Below, piece after piece: positions 55,451 to 64,000 of a stretch of 64,000 nucleotides of DNA (within the stretch, counting starts at the first letter, position 1; each line of letters begins with the position of its first letter). Source of the stretch: Cololabis saira (lineage: Eukaryota; Chordata; Actinopteri; Beloniformes; Belonidae); the NCBI RefSeq assembly GCF_033807715.1, contig NC_084599.1:2138501-2202500 (forward strand), given 5' to 3'. The notes below the pieces were generated by a model, which saw only the letters and a program-made list of their open reading frames with translations, ran no database searches and was not told where the DNA came from. The translations under genes were made by a program, and so were the position numbers.

Positions 55451-55545
55451 GTTTGTCTCAGCTGCTGAAAAGTCAGCTGAGACAGCTCCTCATAGTGACT
55501 TTTGTCTTTGTTAAAACGATAAGCGACACACTCAGCAACTTGTTT

Positions 55546-56733
55546 CTGGTGTTACTGGAGACTGTACTGGTGTTATTGGAGACTGTACTGGTGTTATTGG
55601 ACACTGTACTGGTGTTATTGGACACTGTACTGGTGTTACTGGAGACTGTACTGGTGTTATTGGAGACTATACTGGTGTTATTGGAGACTGTACTGGTGTT
55701 ATTGGAGACTGTACTGGTGTTATTGGAGACTGTACTGGTGTTACTGGAGACTGTACTGGTGTTATTGGAGATTGTACTGGTGTTATTGGAGACTGTACTG
55801 GTGTTATTGGAGATTGCACTGGTGTTATTGGAGACTGTACTGGTGTTATTAGAGACTGTACTGGTGTTTGGAGACTGTACTGGTGTTATTGGAGACTGTA
55901 CTGGTGTTATTGCGGACTGTACTGGTGTTATTGGAGACTGTACTGGTGTTACTGGAGACTGTACTGGTGTTACTGGAGACTGTACTGGTGTTTGGAGACT
56001 GTACTGGTGTTATTGGAGACTGTACTGGTGTTATTGGAGACTGTACTGGTGTTATTGGACACTGTACTGGTGTTACTGGAGACTGTACTGGTGTTACTGG
56101 AGACTGTACTGGTGTTATTGGAGACTGTACTGGTGTTATTGGAGATTGTACTGGTGTTATTGGAGACTGTACTGGTGTTATTGGAGATTGCACTGGTGTC
56201 ATTGGAGACTGTACTGGTGTTATTGGAGATTGTACTGGTGTTATTGCAGACTGTACTGGTGTTATTGGAGATTGTACTGGTGTTATTAGAGACTGTACTG
56301 GTGTTATTGGAGACTGTACTGGTGTTATTGGAGACTGTACTGGTGTTATTGGAGACTGTACTGGTGTTATTGGAGACTGTACTGGTGTTATTGGAGACTG
56401 TACTGGTGTTACTGGAGACTGTACTGGTGTTATTGGAGACTGTACTGGTGTTATTGGAGACTGTACTGGTGTTATTGGAGACTCTACTGGTGTTATTGGA
56501 GACTGTACTGGTGTTATTGGAGACTGTACTGGTGTTATTGGAGACTGTACTGGTGTTATTGGAGACTCTACTGGTGTTATTGGAGACTGTACTGGTGTTT
56601 GGAGACTGTACTGGTGTTTGGAGACTGTACTGGTGTTTGGAGACTGTACTGGTGTTATTGGAGACTGTACTGGTGTTATTGGAGATTGTACTGGTGTTAT
56701 TGGAGATTGTACTGGTGTTATTGGAGACTCTGA
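55546..56733 (+). repeat. 21-bp minisatellite, about 56 units
   Basis: The unit is CTGTACTGGTGTTATTGGAGA with variants (ATTGGACAC, ACTGGAGAC, GGAGATTG) and some shortened 18-bp units lacking TTA (for example 55868, 55990 and 56600-56640). Because 21 and 18 are multiples of three, several frames stay open: seven-residue repeats ETVLVLL on plus and TPVQSPI on minus. No start context, domain or splice structure supports translation. Confidence 0.93.
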
Positions 56734-56849
56734 CTTCTGTTGCTCTACAGTTATTGTCCCGTAGAGCAGCGGCTGCTGCTGTAGCCGCTCCCCCGTTGAA
56801 AAGCATTCACAGCCGGTCACACCAGCCTCGCGCAGCAGCTCTGTCTGCC

Positions 56850-57113
56850 GCATTTTGTAATAACGGTGCATTTTAGGTATTATTACATAATGCACCATGT
56901 AATTACATTTCCTAGAAAATAAAAAAGTTGCAAGTGCATTTTATAATAATCTTCTCAAAATGCAATAACTTATTACAAAATGTGGCAAAATGTATTACAA
57001 AATGGTGCAGTTTATTACAAAATGCGGCTTTATTACAAGATGAAATGAAAAAGTTATTACATTTTGGACGTTCATTACAAAATGCACCGTTATTACAAAA
57101 TGCGGCTCAACAA
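56850..57113 (+). repeat. TTATTACAAAATG interspersed motif cluster
   Basis: TTATTACAAAATG and close variants occur about ten times, with the inverse CATTTTGTAATAA at 56851. Spacing is irregular (15-30 bp). The block begins straight after the segment following the 21-bp minisatellite. It may be the end of an unrecognised transposon. Confidence 0.65.
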
Positions 57114-57604
57114 GCCCCGAATTCACATACAAATAAGCTGACACCATTTATGATGTAAGGTGAAAATGAGCTTCCCCTCCTTAAAAGACCAGCAGCCGCC
57201 ACCGGATGTACCTCAGCCTGGTGGTGAGGAGTCGTCACCAGGCTTATGAACATCTGCACCTCAGAGTTGGATCACCAAACACACTTTTGCATTGCCATTG
57301 CCTGTTGAATAAAATGAACAAGAAGCCGCGAGTCTTTCTCTGATTTCCTCCTCCTGACTCAGCCGTCTGACGGCCCCGCCCCCCCAGCAGGCCCCGCCCA
57401 CCCAGCGCCCCCCGACCAATCAGTGGTGAAGGGTGATGACGTCAGATACAGCCCGAACCCCCCCCCCCCCCCCCATCTGTCAACACGTGTGAGTCTGTTC
57501 CAAGTCGTATTTTGTGCCTCCACCTTGTGGCTACAACTGCAATGTGCAGTTTATGTGCATTCACGCGAATGAAACCAGGAAGCAAGAACACACCTGGGAC
57601 ACAG
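57114..57604. other. unassigned, with a poly-C run
   Basis: TTGAATAAAATGAAC at 57305 contains AATAAA but no gene leads into it. A C-run of about 16 lies at 57459-57474. CCGCCCCCCCAGCAGGCCCC at 57375 is GC-rich. Nothing else is recognised. Confidence 0.45.
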
Positions 57605-57835
57605 ATCAGACTCGGTTTTGAGTCCTTGAACATAATTGGTGCAAATTAGCTCCGCCCTTTCTTCTGATTGCTCGATATTTCATAGTTCCTATTTTCCGGC
57701 ATAACTTTTGAATGGTTTGACATAAAGTGTCATGGGTGGTGTCATCGGACTTTAGTCTTGACCTTTATTGGTGAAAATTGCACGCGGGATGGCCCGTTCA
57801 TCGCTGTTTGCAGCTTGAATTATTATAATTATGTT
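57605..57835 (+). repeat. GGGCCCGAGCAC-family remnant
   Basis: GACTCGGTTTTGAGTCCTTG, ATAACTTTTGAATGGTTTGA, GTCATGGGTGGTGTCATCGG and GTTCATCGCTGTTTGCAGCT match the right half of the family at 12205-17338. The left half is missing. Confidence 0.8.
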
Positions 57836-58500
57836 TAACCTAAATGGGTTGCCTTTTTGTCAAACGAGAAGAGCTGATACATCTCAAACTTGGTCAAACA
57901 GTATCTAAGACAATGACTGCATTCAATTCTATTTATATAGCATCTATTACAACTATTACATATAGATAATACCTCATTGCATTGATATGTTCGACTCATT
58001 AACGCAATCCAGTGAAGCAGTTCTCTAAAATAGAATAAAAGAAAACTAATATACTAATATAAAAGACTAATAGTTTCTCCTAAGTAAGTAATTAAATCAT
58101 ATTATCTATCAGACAAGAATTAAGTATTATGCGTCACAGATTCCAATTTTGAAAATATACACCACAAAACCTTTAACTAATAATGTGACGGTTGTGTTTT
58201 TATAATGATATATACTTTACTTTTACACTGTATTCCTTTGTAATTGGTTGTGATTCTTGCTTCTTTGTCTCGATGTAATGGTTGTAATTGTAACTATAAA
58301 GTGACACACTGACACCACGTTAGCTTACAAAGGTAGAAGTACTCTCCACATTCTTATTAGTACCAGCTTGAAGACATGTTTTGAAGAGACAATATTTGTA
58401 TGATCATATTTTTTTCTGTCTCTCCCTCTCTCTTTTTCTGTACTATGTTGATGAAGAAAAACGACGAGTGTCTGTGATGATTTTGTCAGAACTATTAAAT
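57836..58500. other. unassigned; possible short LINE 3' end
   Basis: CAATTCTATTTATATAGCAT at 57925-57944 resembles the terminal sequence of L2-type LINEs. No other feature is recognised. Confidence 0.4.
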
Positions 58501-58593
58501 CACTCAGTTTCACACACGCACGCACACAAACACACACACACACACACGCACACAAACAAAAACACACACACGCACACGCACACGCACACACAC
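58501..58593 (+). repeat. interrupted (CA)n microsatellite
   Basis: CA dinucleotides interrupted by CG and AA steps (CACACGCACG, CACAAACA). Open frames crossing it are repeat-derived. Confidence 0.9.
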
Positions 58594-58854
58594 ATAGATG
58601 ACATCAAACAGCATGATGAGGAATAACTGTCTGGTAAAGGATGGAATGAAAGTGGAAAATAGCCAGGAGTTCCAGAACACATCAAAGATAACCTACATTG
58701 TCTTCTCACACCACAATTCACCCAACTGTGCTGGAAACAAACAATGCTTTTTATACTTTCTATACTGTATGTGTCCACCGGGTATTGTCTGCAGCACCGA
58801 ACGACAAATATTAATTTTCATCAAACAATTCACCCTCCATCCCTCACTCTCCTG

Positions 58855-58970
<116 letters not shown>

Positions 58971-59354
58971 GATTCTGTTCCTCTTGGCCTTTCTCCGCTG
59001 AGGACCCCTGGGATGAACTTGGCTGCTATTTGAAGCCCAGGACCTAGTTCCACAGCTACCAGGGGTTTTGCCTTAGAAGCACATTAATAAAAGACATTTG
59101 TGAGAAAGTAAGAGAAGGAGAAGGTAAAGAGAAGGGCTGTGATTGAATTTAAAATGATCAACAGAACTTAGAAATTAGAGGTTTTGTAGAGGTTAATGTG
59201 TAAAGTTTGCTGACTTGTCTTGCCTTCCGTCTTAGTGAAAGATGAGGATGAGGTGCAATCCCATGTGACCCTGAAAAAAAGTGGGAGAGTAAATGAATGA
59301 AACATTACTGACTGTTAAGTGTTTTGTGCCGGCATCAAAAGTAAAGTATGGTGC
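58971..59354. other. unassigned stretch
   Basis: No gene or repeat family is recognised. Confidence 0.45.
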
Positions 59355-60051
59355 TTATTTGCACCAATGAAGGTCAAGTACTCAAAACAGAGTACGATGA
59401 CACCACCCACAAGTCTTTATGTCAAACCATTTAAAAAGTTATTGCAGAAAATCGGAACTATCACATATCGACCAATCAGAAGAAGGGGTGGGGCTAATTT
59501 GCGCCAATTAAGGTGAAGGACTCAAAACCAAGTCCGATGACACCACCCACAACTCTTTATGTCAAACCATTCAAAAGTTATGGAAGAAAATAAGAACTAT
59601 CAAATATGGACCAATCAGATGAAGGGTGGGCGTGCTTTTTGCTGTCTATCGTCGCCACGGTAACGCTTTTGACTGAGAAAAGTAATGCGCATCGTCGCAG
59701 GATGGAGACGCACATTTTGATGTATAACACACCTGGGTGCAGGTTACGGTTCGGGCGAAGAAGCGGTTGAAGGAATGGCATATAATTTCGCCAAAGATTA
59801 ATTCAAAATGGCCGATTTCCTGTTGGGTTTCGGCCATGGCGCCAAGAGACTTTTCTTTAAGTTACGAAATGATACAGGTGTGTACCGATTTTCGTGCATG
59901 TACAGTACATCAAACCGTATTGTGGGGCTTGAGGCACAAGGTTTTCTAGGGGGCGCTGTTGAGCCATTTTACCACGCCCATTAATGTAAACCATTAAATA
60001 TCAAATTTATCACCAGGCCTGGCTTGGTGCAAAATTTAGTGACTTTAGTGA

Positions 60052-60115
<64 letters not shown>

Positions 60116-60552
60116 ATTCCTACAGATGCAATAGGGCCTTCGCACTGTAAGTGCTCGGGCCCTAATTAAAGCTGCAAGCAGCGATGAACGGGCCCTCGCA
60201 CCCACGGCCACCGCCCCCCATAAGCATATCAGACATGACACCACCCACGACTTCCTATGTCAAACTATTCAAAAGTTACGGCCGAAAATAGGAACTATGA
60301 AATATCGACCAATCAGAAGAAGGGGCGGGGCTAATTTGCACCAATTATGTTCAAGGACTCAAAACCATGTCCGATGACACCACCCATGAGTCTTTATGTC
60401 AAAACATTCCAAATGTATTTTAGAAAATCAGTATTATTATTATTATATATCAAAAAGGCCCTCATTTCATCGGAGAAATAAAAAACGAAGAAAAAAAATA
60501 TCCTAAAGATACAATAGGGCCTTCGCACTGTAAGTCCTCGGGCCCTAATAAA
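59355..60552 (-). repeat. GGGCCCGAGCAC repeat complex, inverted copy
   Basis: Read on the minus strand, the family ends GGGCCCGAGCACTTACAGTG (inverse of 60143-60162) and GAGGACTTACAGTGCGAAGG-like (60525) start two units, and GCTGCTTGCAGCTTTAATT (60164-60183) ends one. The inner blocks TCCGATGACACCACCCAC, CGCCACGGTAACGCTTTTGA and CATTTTGATGTATAACACAC are the inverse of segments at 12205-17338. Confidence 0.82.
60050..60115 (+). repeat. (GAAA)n microsatellite
   Basis: About sixteen GAAA units lie within the GGGCCCGAGCAC repeat, at the position where other copies have a run of TTTATTTA or TTATTATT. Confidence 0.95.
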
Positions 60553-61030
60553 AATGTTATTATTAAATTATAAAGTCTTTTACACATGTGCTGCTTGTAG
60601 TTTATTTCAGATGTATTCTATTTGCTTTATTATTATTTTTCATTCCTTTTCATTGGTTCCTGACGTCCAGAGGTGTTTTATCTGCTCTGGTTCCATCTGA
60701 CATCCATGCTGACATGAGGGGACGTGGGCCTGACTGTTGTTACCTGGAGTCGTGTTTAAACTCCAACTACCTGGAACACCAGAGAGACCTGAACAGGTTT
60801 GTGGTGTTCTCATGTTGGAGGACATCTGACACTTGTTTGAAACACCTGGATGGTCAAACCTGCGCCGGATGGACCTGAACTCCATCTGTCTTGATCTGTG
60901 CTGGGGGGGCATGGATGACGGGGTGTCCAGCGAGTGCTGGTCTGGACAAACGGAAGGACATGTCCTTCTCAGAGACTGACATTGTGAATGTGTGTTTGCA
61001 TTCCCCAGACTAACAATGGCCACGGTTAGG
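60553..61030. other. unassigned stretch
   Basis: Balanced base composition with small open frames on both strands (60588-60878 and 60640-61023), but no domain, splice or codon signal. GTGTGTTTGCATTCCCCAGA at 60990 recurs at 61680. Confidence 0.4.
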
Positions 61031-61672
61031 TGCTGTTTTTTTAATTCGGAATTAATTATTCAGAATTAAATAATTCAGAATTAAACTATTTTTAATGGAA
61101 ATAGTAATTCTGAATTGAGGTTTACATGGAAAACACGTTTGATCGGCTTTATCCAATTCTGCTTAAGGTCTGGGGGTTGGGAAGGTTCTGATTGGATAGG
61201 GGGCGGAAGTTAAACTACCGGAAGAAAAACAAATTTAGCCGCTTAGCCAGTACAACTTTTCTCAATTTTTCTGTTTCCTGTTTCCATCTGTTCTTTTAAT
61301 TATTTCTATTTATTAAATAAATGGTCTCTGCTCTTGACCAGCGTTTACTGCTGCTGCATCTTGAAACTTTGTTTGGAAAACCAGCCCAGCAGGAATATAA
61401 GATCATGGAGACAGACGGGCGAGGGAACGAGCAGAAAGAAAGACCGGAATTAATTTAAAGAGGAATGAGTGTAAACATGATCACGGAATTATTCTATTCC
61501 GATTTAAAATCGTAATAAATCAGCCACTTACTTCGGAATTAAGTTTAATTCAGAATGGCCATTTTCATTCGGAATTAGGTGTTTACATGGTAATATTTAC
61601 TCATTTTAAATCAGATTTAATTTTAATTCAGAATTAAAGAGGAATTAAACTTCCCATGTAAACGCACTCATT
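61031..61672. repeat. GAATTAA-rich inverted-repeat element
   Basis: The left side (AATTCGGAATTAATTATTCA, GAGGTTTACATGG) and right side (CCATGTAAACGCACTCATTG, AATTCAGAATTAAAGAGGAA) are diverged inverses. This is a known style of fish non-autonomous DNA transposon. The flanks share GTGTGTTTGCATTC-CCAGACT (60992 and 61680). Exact ends are not determined. Confidence 0.6.
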
Positions 61673-61783
61673 GCTGATGTGTGTTTGCATTCACCAGACT
61701 GATGTGCTGTTGCAGGGAGGCAGCAGGGGGAGTCTGGTGGGGGTCGAGGAGACCTAGACCAGCTACACCTGGACCTGATAAAG

Positions 61784-61978
61784 ACCGTCCAAGATCACCT
61801 GACCTGTCCAAGATCACCTGACCTGTCCATGTCACATGATCTGTCCAAGATCACCTGACCTCTCCATGGTCACATGATCTGTCCAAGATCACCTGACCTC
61901 TCCATGTCACATGATCTGTCCAAGATCACCTGACCTCTCCATGGTCACATGATCTGTGCAGGATCACCTGACCTGTCC
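61784..61978 (+). repeat. 37-38 bp tandem repeat, about five units
   Basis: The unit is GTCCAAGATCACCTGACCTC followed by TCCATGGTCACATGATCT. The alternation of TCCATGTCACATG and TCCATGGTCACATG variants suggests duplication of two-unit blocks. CACCTG and CACATG E-box-like words recur in every unit, but nothing shows they are used. Confidence 0.88.
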
Positions 61979-62691
61979 CTGCAAAATGGAGTTAAGACCT
62001 GGCAAATCCCTGGACATGACTACATTTAGAGAACCGTTCTTCATAACTCTTCATCTGCATAACTGGTGAAAAACCACTATTTTAGTTTTCTAGTAGAGCA
62101 AAAGGATCTGTCTTTGCTTATAAACGTTGAGGTAAAGTTATTTTGAATTATTTAAAGAGAGTTGAATAAACTACAATAAACCTAAATTGAGGCTGAAAGA
62201 AATGTAAATGAGTTTAAGTTTGTGAGCCATTAGGGCCGTAAAACTCTTCAATTGGCACTAAAACCACAATTATCTGACGTGATTAAGCCAGTAAAGCCTT
62301 TATTGTTGTCGTACATCCAGTGTACAACGAGATTAGGATTACTCACAAAATGGCAAAATTGTAAACTGAATTATAATTATAAGTAGAAATCAGACTTACT
62401 TAAAGTAATAAATCCATTCATTGATACACTAGGGTCTGAATATTTATGACCAAGAGAGAAAGTTTAGTCAAAAATGACTTTATTTAGATTGTAAAATTTC
62501 AGGATGTTGTTCAAATAAAATGTTATTAATCTGATTGTCTGCATTTTCAGGTGTTTACAAGTGAAGCCTCAAACGTTGTTTTAAAGGGCTTGATTTGTTG
62601 TTTCGATAAGTCAGTGATTGGCTGGGAGCAAATATTGATTTGTTTTTTCTGGAGTTGTACGCTTGGGAGGATGATTTCTTCTAAATGAACA
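61979..62691. other. unassigned; LINE-like end at 62285
   Basis: AGCCTTTATTGTTGTCGTAC and TCCAGTGTACAACGAGATTA at 62296-62335 resemble the 3' end of fish LINE/SINE repeats. The rest is AT-rich without recognised content. Confidence 0.4.
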
Positions 62692-62931
62692 GTGACTGTG
62701 TTTTATCCGATAGAGTGGAGATTCATCCAAGATTTGCAAGCGGTTCGTAAAGCTGTTCTGGCGCAGTCTCCTTCTGTGGCTAATCTGTACACCGTTGTGA
62801 CACAGACACAGTTTTCTGTTGCGCCTGCAAACACATTTTTCAGTGTTCCTATGGATCCTGATAGTCAGTTTTGATTTGCATTTAATTTAAAAGGTGCACC
62901 TTGGACTCTCCCTCATCTGTGCCAGGGTTTA
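62692..62931 (+). pseudogene. endogenous retrovirus pol fragment (RT), broken
   Basis: About 60 codons show the order of conserved residues of a retroviral reverse transcriptase N-terminal palm: WRFIQDLQAVRKAV, then a spacer in which the expected first catalytic aspartate region is altered, then TFFSVPMDPDSQF. A TGA at 62872-62874 interrupts it; the same frame shows weak similarity to about 62930, where a TAG ends it. Neither LTRs nor gag/env are seen nearby. It is a short relic without coding capacity; family placement (gamma/epsilon-like) is inferred from the RT motif style only. Confidence 0.7.
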
Positions 62932-64000
62932 TAGGGTTTATGTATATAGTATAATGCTGCTTTTAAAAATAGTCTTGATGCTTTAGCGTTAACTCCTGCT
63001 ACTGCACTCCTGCAGTACTACGTGATTTTCTATACCATTCGTAGAAAATCACCCTGCATATGTAACAGTGTAAATAATTAACATGTTTCTTTTATTGTTA
63101 AATTCCTGTTAAACTGGCACTATAGCCATAATTTTATTTTCGTTTTATTTTGAAAGTCCACAGCGGAAGTTTGCTTCTGTTTTAAATGCAGTGCGTTTTG
63201 ATGTAGCCTGCAGTAGAAAATGATACATGGTGTGGATACGTTGTTGCTCTATCTGTTAAACCCTTATAAATGCCATTTGCAATAAATACGAGGTCTAAGA
63301 CATGTTGGCATTGATGCATAAACTTTTTATCAGACTGTTTTCTTAAAAATTGCAGTTTTATTGCCATATAAAAGTATTTAGAATGAGAAATATCACTGTG
63401 CAATGTTAACTTAACCACTAACCATCAGTAGCTAATGGCGGAAAAATAAGGGAATGTGGCCTGATGGTCTAACGGTGCAAAACTCTCCCCGTTTCGTCCA
63501 CAAGGTGGCAGCATTACTATGGATTTGAACATGTGAATGCAAAATCATGCAACTGAATGCAAAATTGTGGATTCATTCTATCGATCTATTCTTATTTGGA
63601 TATTTTAAAAATGTAATACATTTATTTTATGTACATTTATATTTTAAAATGCCACTACTCGATCACTGTAGCAGACTGAATCAGCTTGTCCTGAACATCT
63701 GTGGTTGTTTGTCCCATGTTTCTTTCAGAATAAACCCGACCTGTAACTCCGTCCATCCTGGCCGTTATTCACCACACACAAAGCCAGTAGCAGCAGAGAC
63801 AAAGACAAGAAGGTTACACATACAAGGAATCAACTTTTTCCTTAAAAGTTTACTTCTTTCATGCATCTGTAAATATGTAACTAATTTCTATAATTACAAG
63901 AAATGAAATTTTAATTACTGTAATTTTAAGATATTACTTAAATATTTGTTGTTGGGTGTTACTTGGGTGTCAAAAAGGAGGTAAATATGAACAATTTCAT
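62932..64000. other. unassigned right edge
   Basis: A minus-strand open frame of 78 codons (63418-63182, with FMHQCQHVLDLVFIANGIYK) has a protein-like composition but matches nothing I can name; it may be another transposon relic. No splice or promoter signal is evident, and the remainder is AT-rich. Confidence 0.4.

Noticed and set aside
55546..56733. CRISPR-like regular repeats
   Set aside because: Units are contiguous with no unique spacers, and the window is eukaryotic.
55453..56898. Several overlapping open frames of 278-349 codons
   Set aside because: All are produced by the 21-bp minisatellite, whose period is a multiple of three. Overlap on both strands in several frames is expected without coding function.
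63182..63418. 78-codon minus-strand frame as a gene
   Set aside because: Composition is protein-like but no family is recognised, no upstream ATG context or splice signals are present, and it is surrounded by relics. Kept only as a note in the right-edge entry.

Overview
The window looks like intergenic nuclear DNA of a teleost fish. No host protein-coding gene, rRNA or functional tRNA could be supported. The teleost call rests on the transposon content: a Rex3-type RTE LINE whose tail is GATG repeats, L2/CR1 and L1 LINEs, a DIRS-like tyrosine-recombinase retrotransposon, a Tc1 remnant, several hAT families, Harbinger-like elements with CWG target sites, tRNA-headed SINEs, and long microsatellites. 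The species cannot be fixed from the sequence.

Layout. 1-5720: decayed DIRS-like element (gag, RT, RNase H/methyltransferase-like domain, tyrosine recombinase), interrupted by an L2-clade LINE at 2341-3431. 6137-7416: Harbinger-like non-autonomous element. 7590-9021: two Rex3 copies joined head to head. 10242-10573: SINE with a perfect 13-bp duplication. 10619-11160: remnant of a BED-finger hAT gene. 12205-17338: high-copy GGGCCCGAGCAC repeat with about 128-bp tandem units and a 712-bp solo LTR. 18400-19120: L2/CR1 remnant. 20640-26260: Tc1 remnant, a 2.2-kb Harbinger-like element that itself carries a 1.0-kb hAT element, then a shredded Rex3 copy. 26841-28486: SINE split by a second Harbinger-like element. 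29634-31440: L2-type LINE. 31900-36660: a repeat present as two tandem units, each broken by a different transposon (an L1 LINE and a TA-flanked element). 38745-39062: SINE. 40595-41696, 42721-45675 and 46349-47164: three further non-autonomous DNA transposons. 48192-52548: a hAT transposon that appears structurally complete. 52575-54138: LINE 3' end running into about 358 CCTG units. 55546-56733: 21-bp minisatellite. 59355-60552: GGGCCCGAGCAC repeat in reverse. 62692-62931: small broken endogenous-retrovirus pol fragment.

The one gene that reads as intact is the hAT transposase. Its three minus-strand exons (52241-52057, 50887-49479, 49190-48778) have GT/AG boundaries, keep phase at both junctions and sum to 2007 nt (668 codons plus stop). 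It has a BED finger, a candidate DDE triad and a C-terminal dimerization domain, and the element has an exact 8-bp duplication. All other coding sequence is transposon pseudogene. The most unusual structures are the CCTG array, which is open in both directions, and a 62-bp copy of DIRS RNase H sequence inside the LINE that interrupts the same DIRS element.

Nesting gives relative ages: the DIRS element, Rex3, Tc1, the SINE at 26841 and the 31.9-36.6 kb repeat are older, and the elements with perfect duplications inside them are younger.
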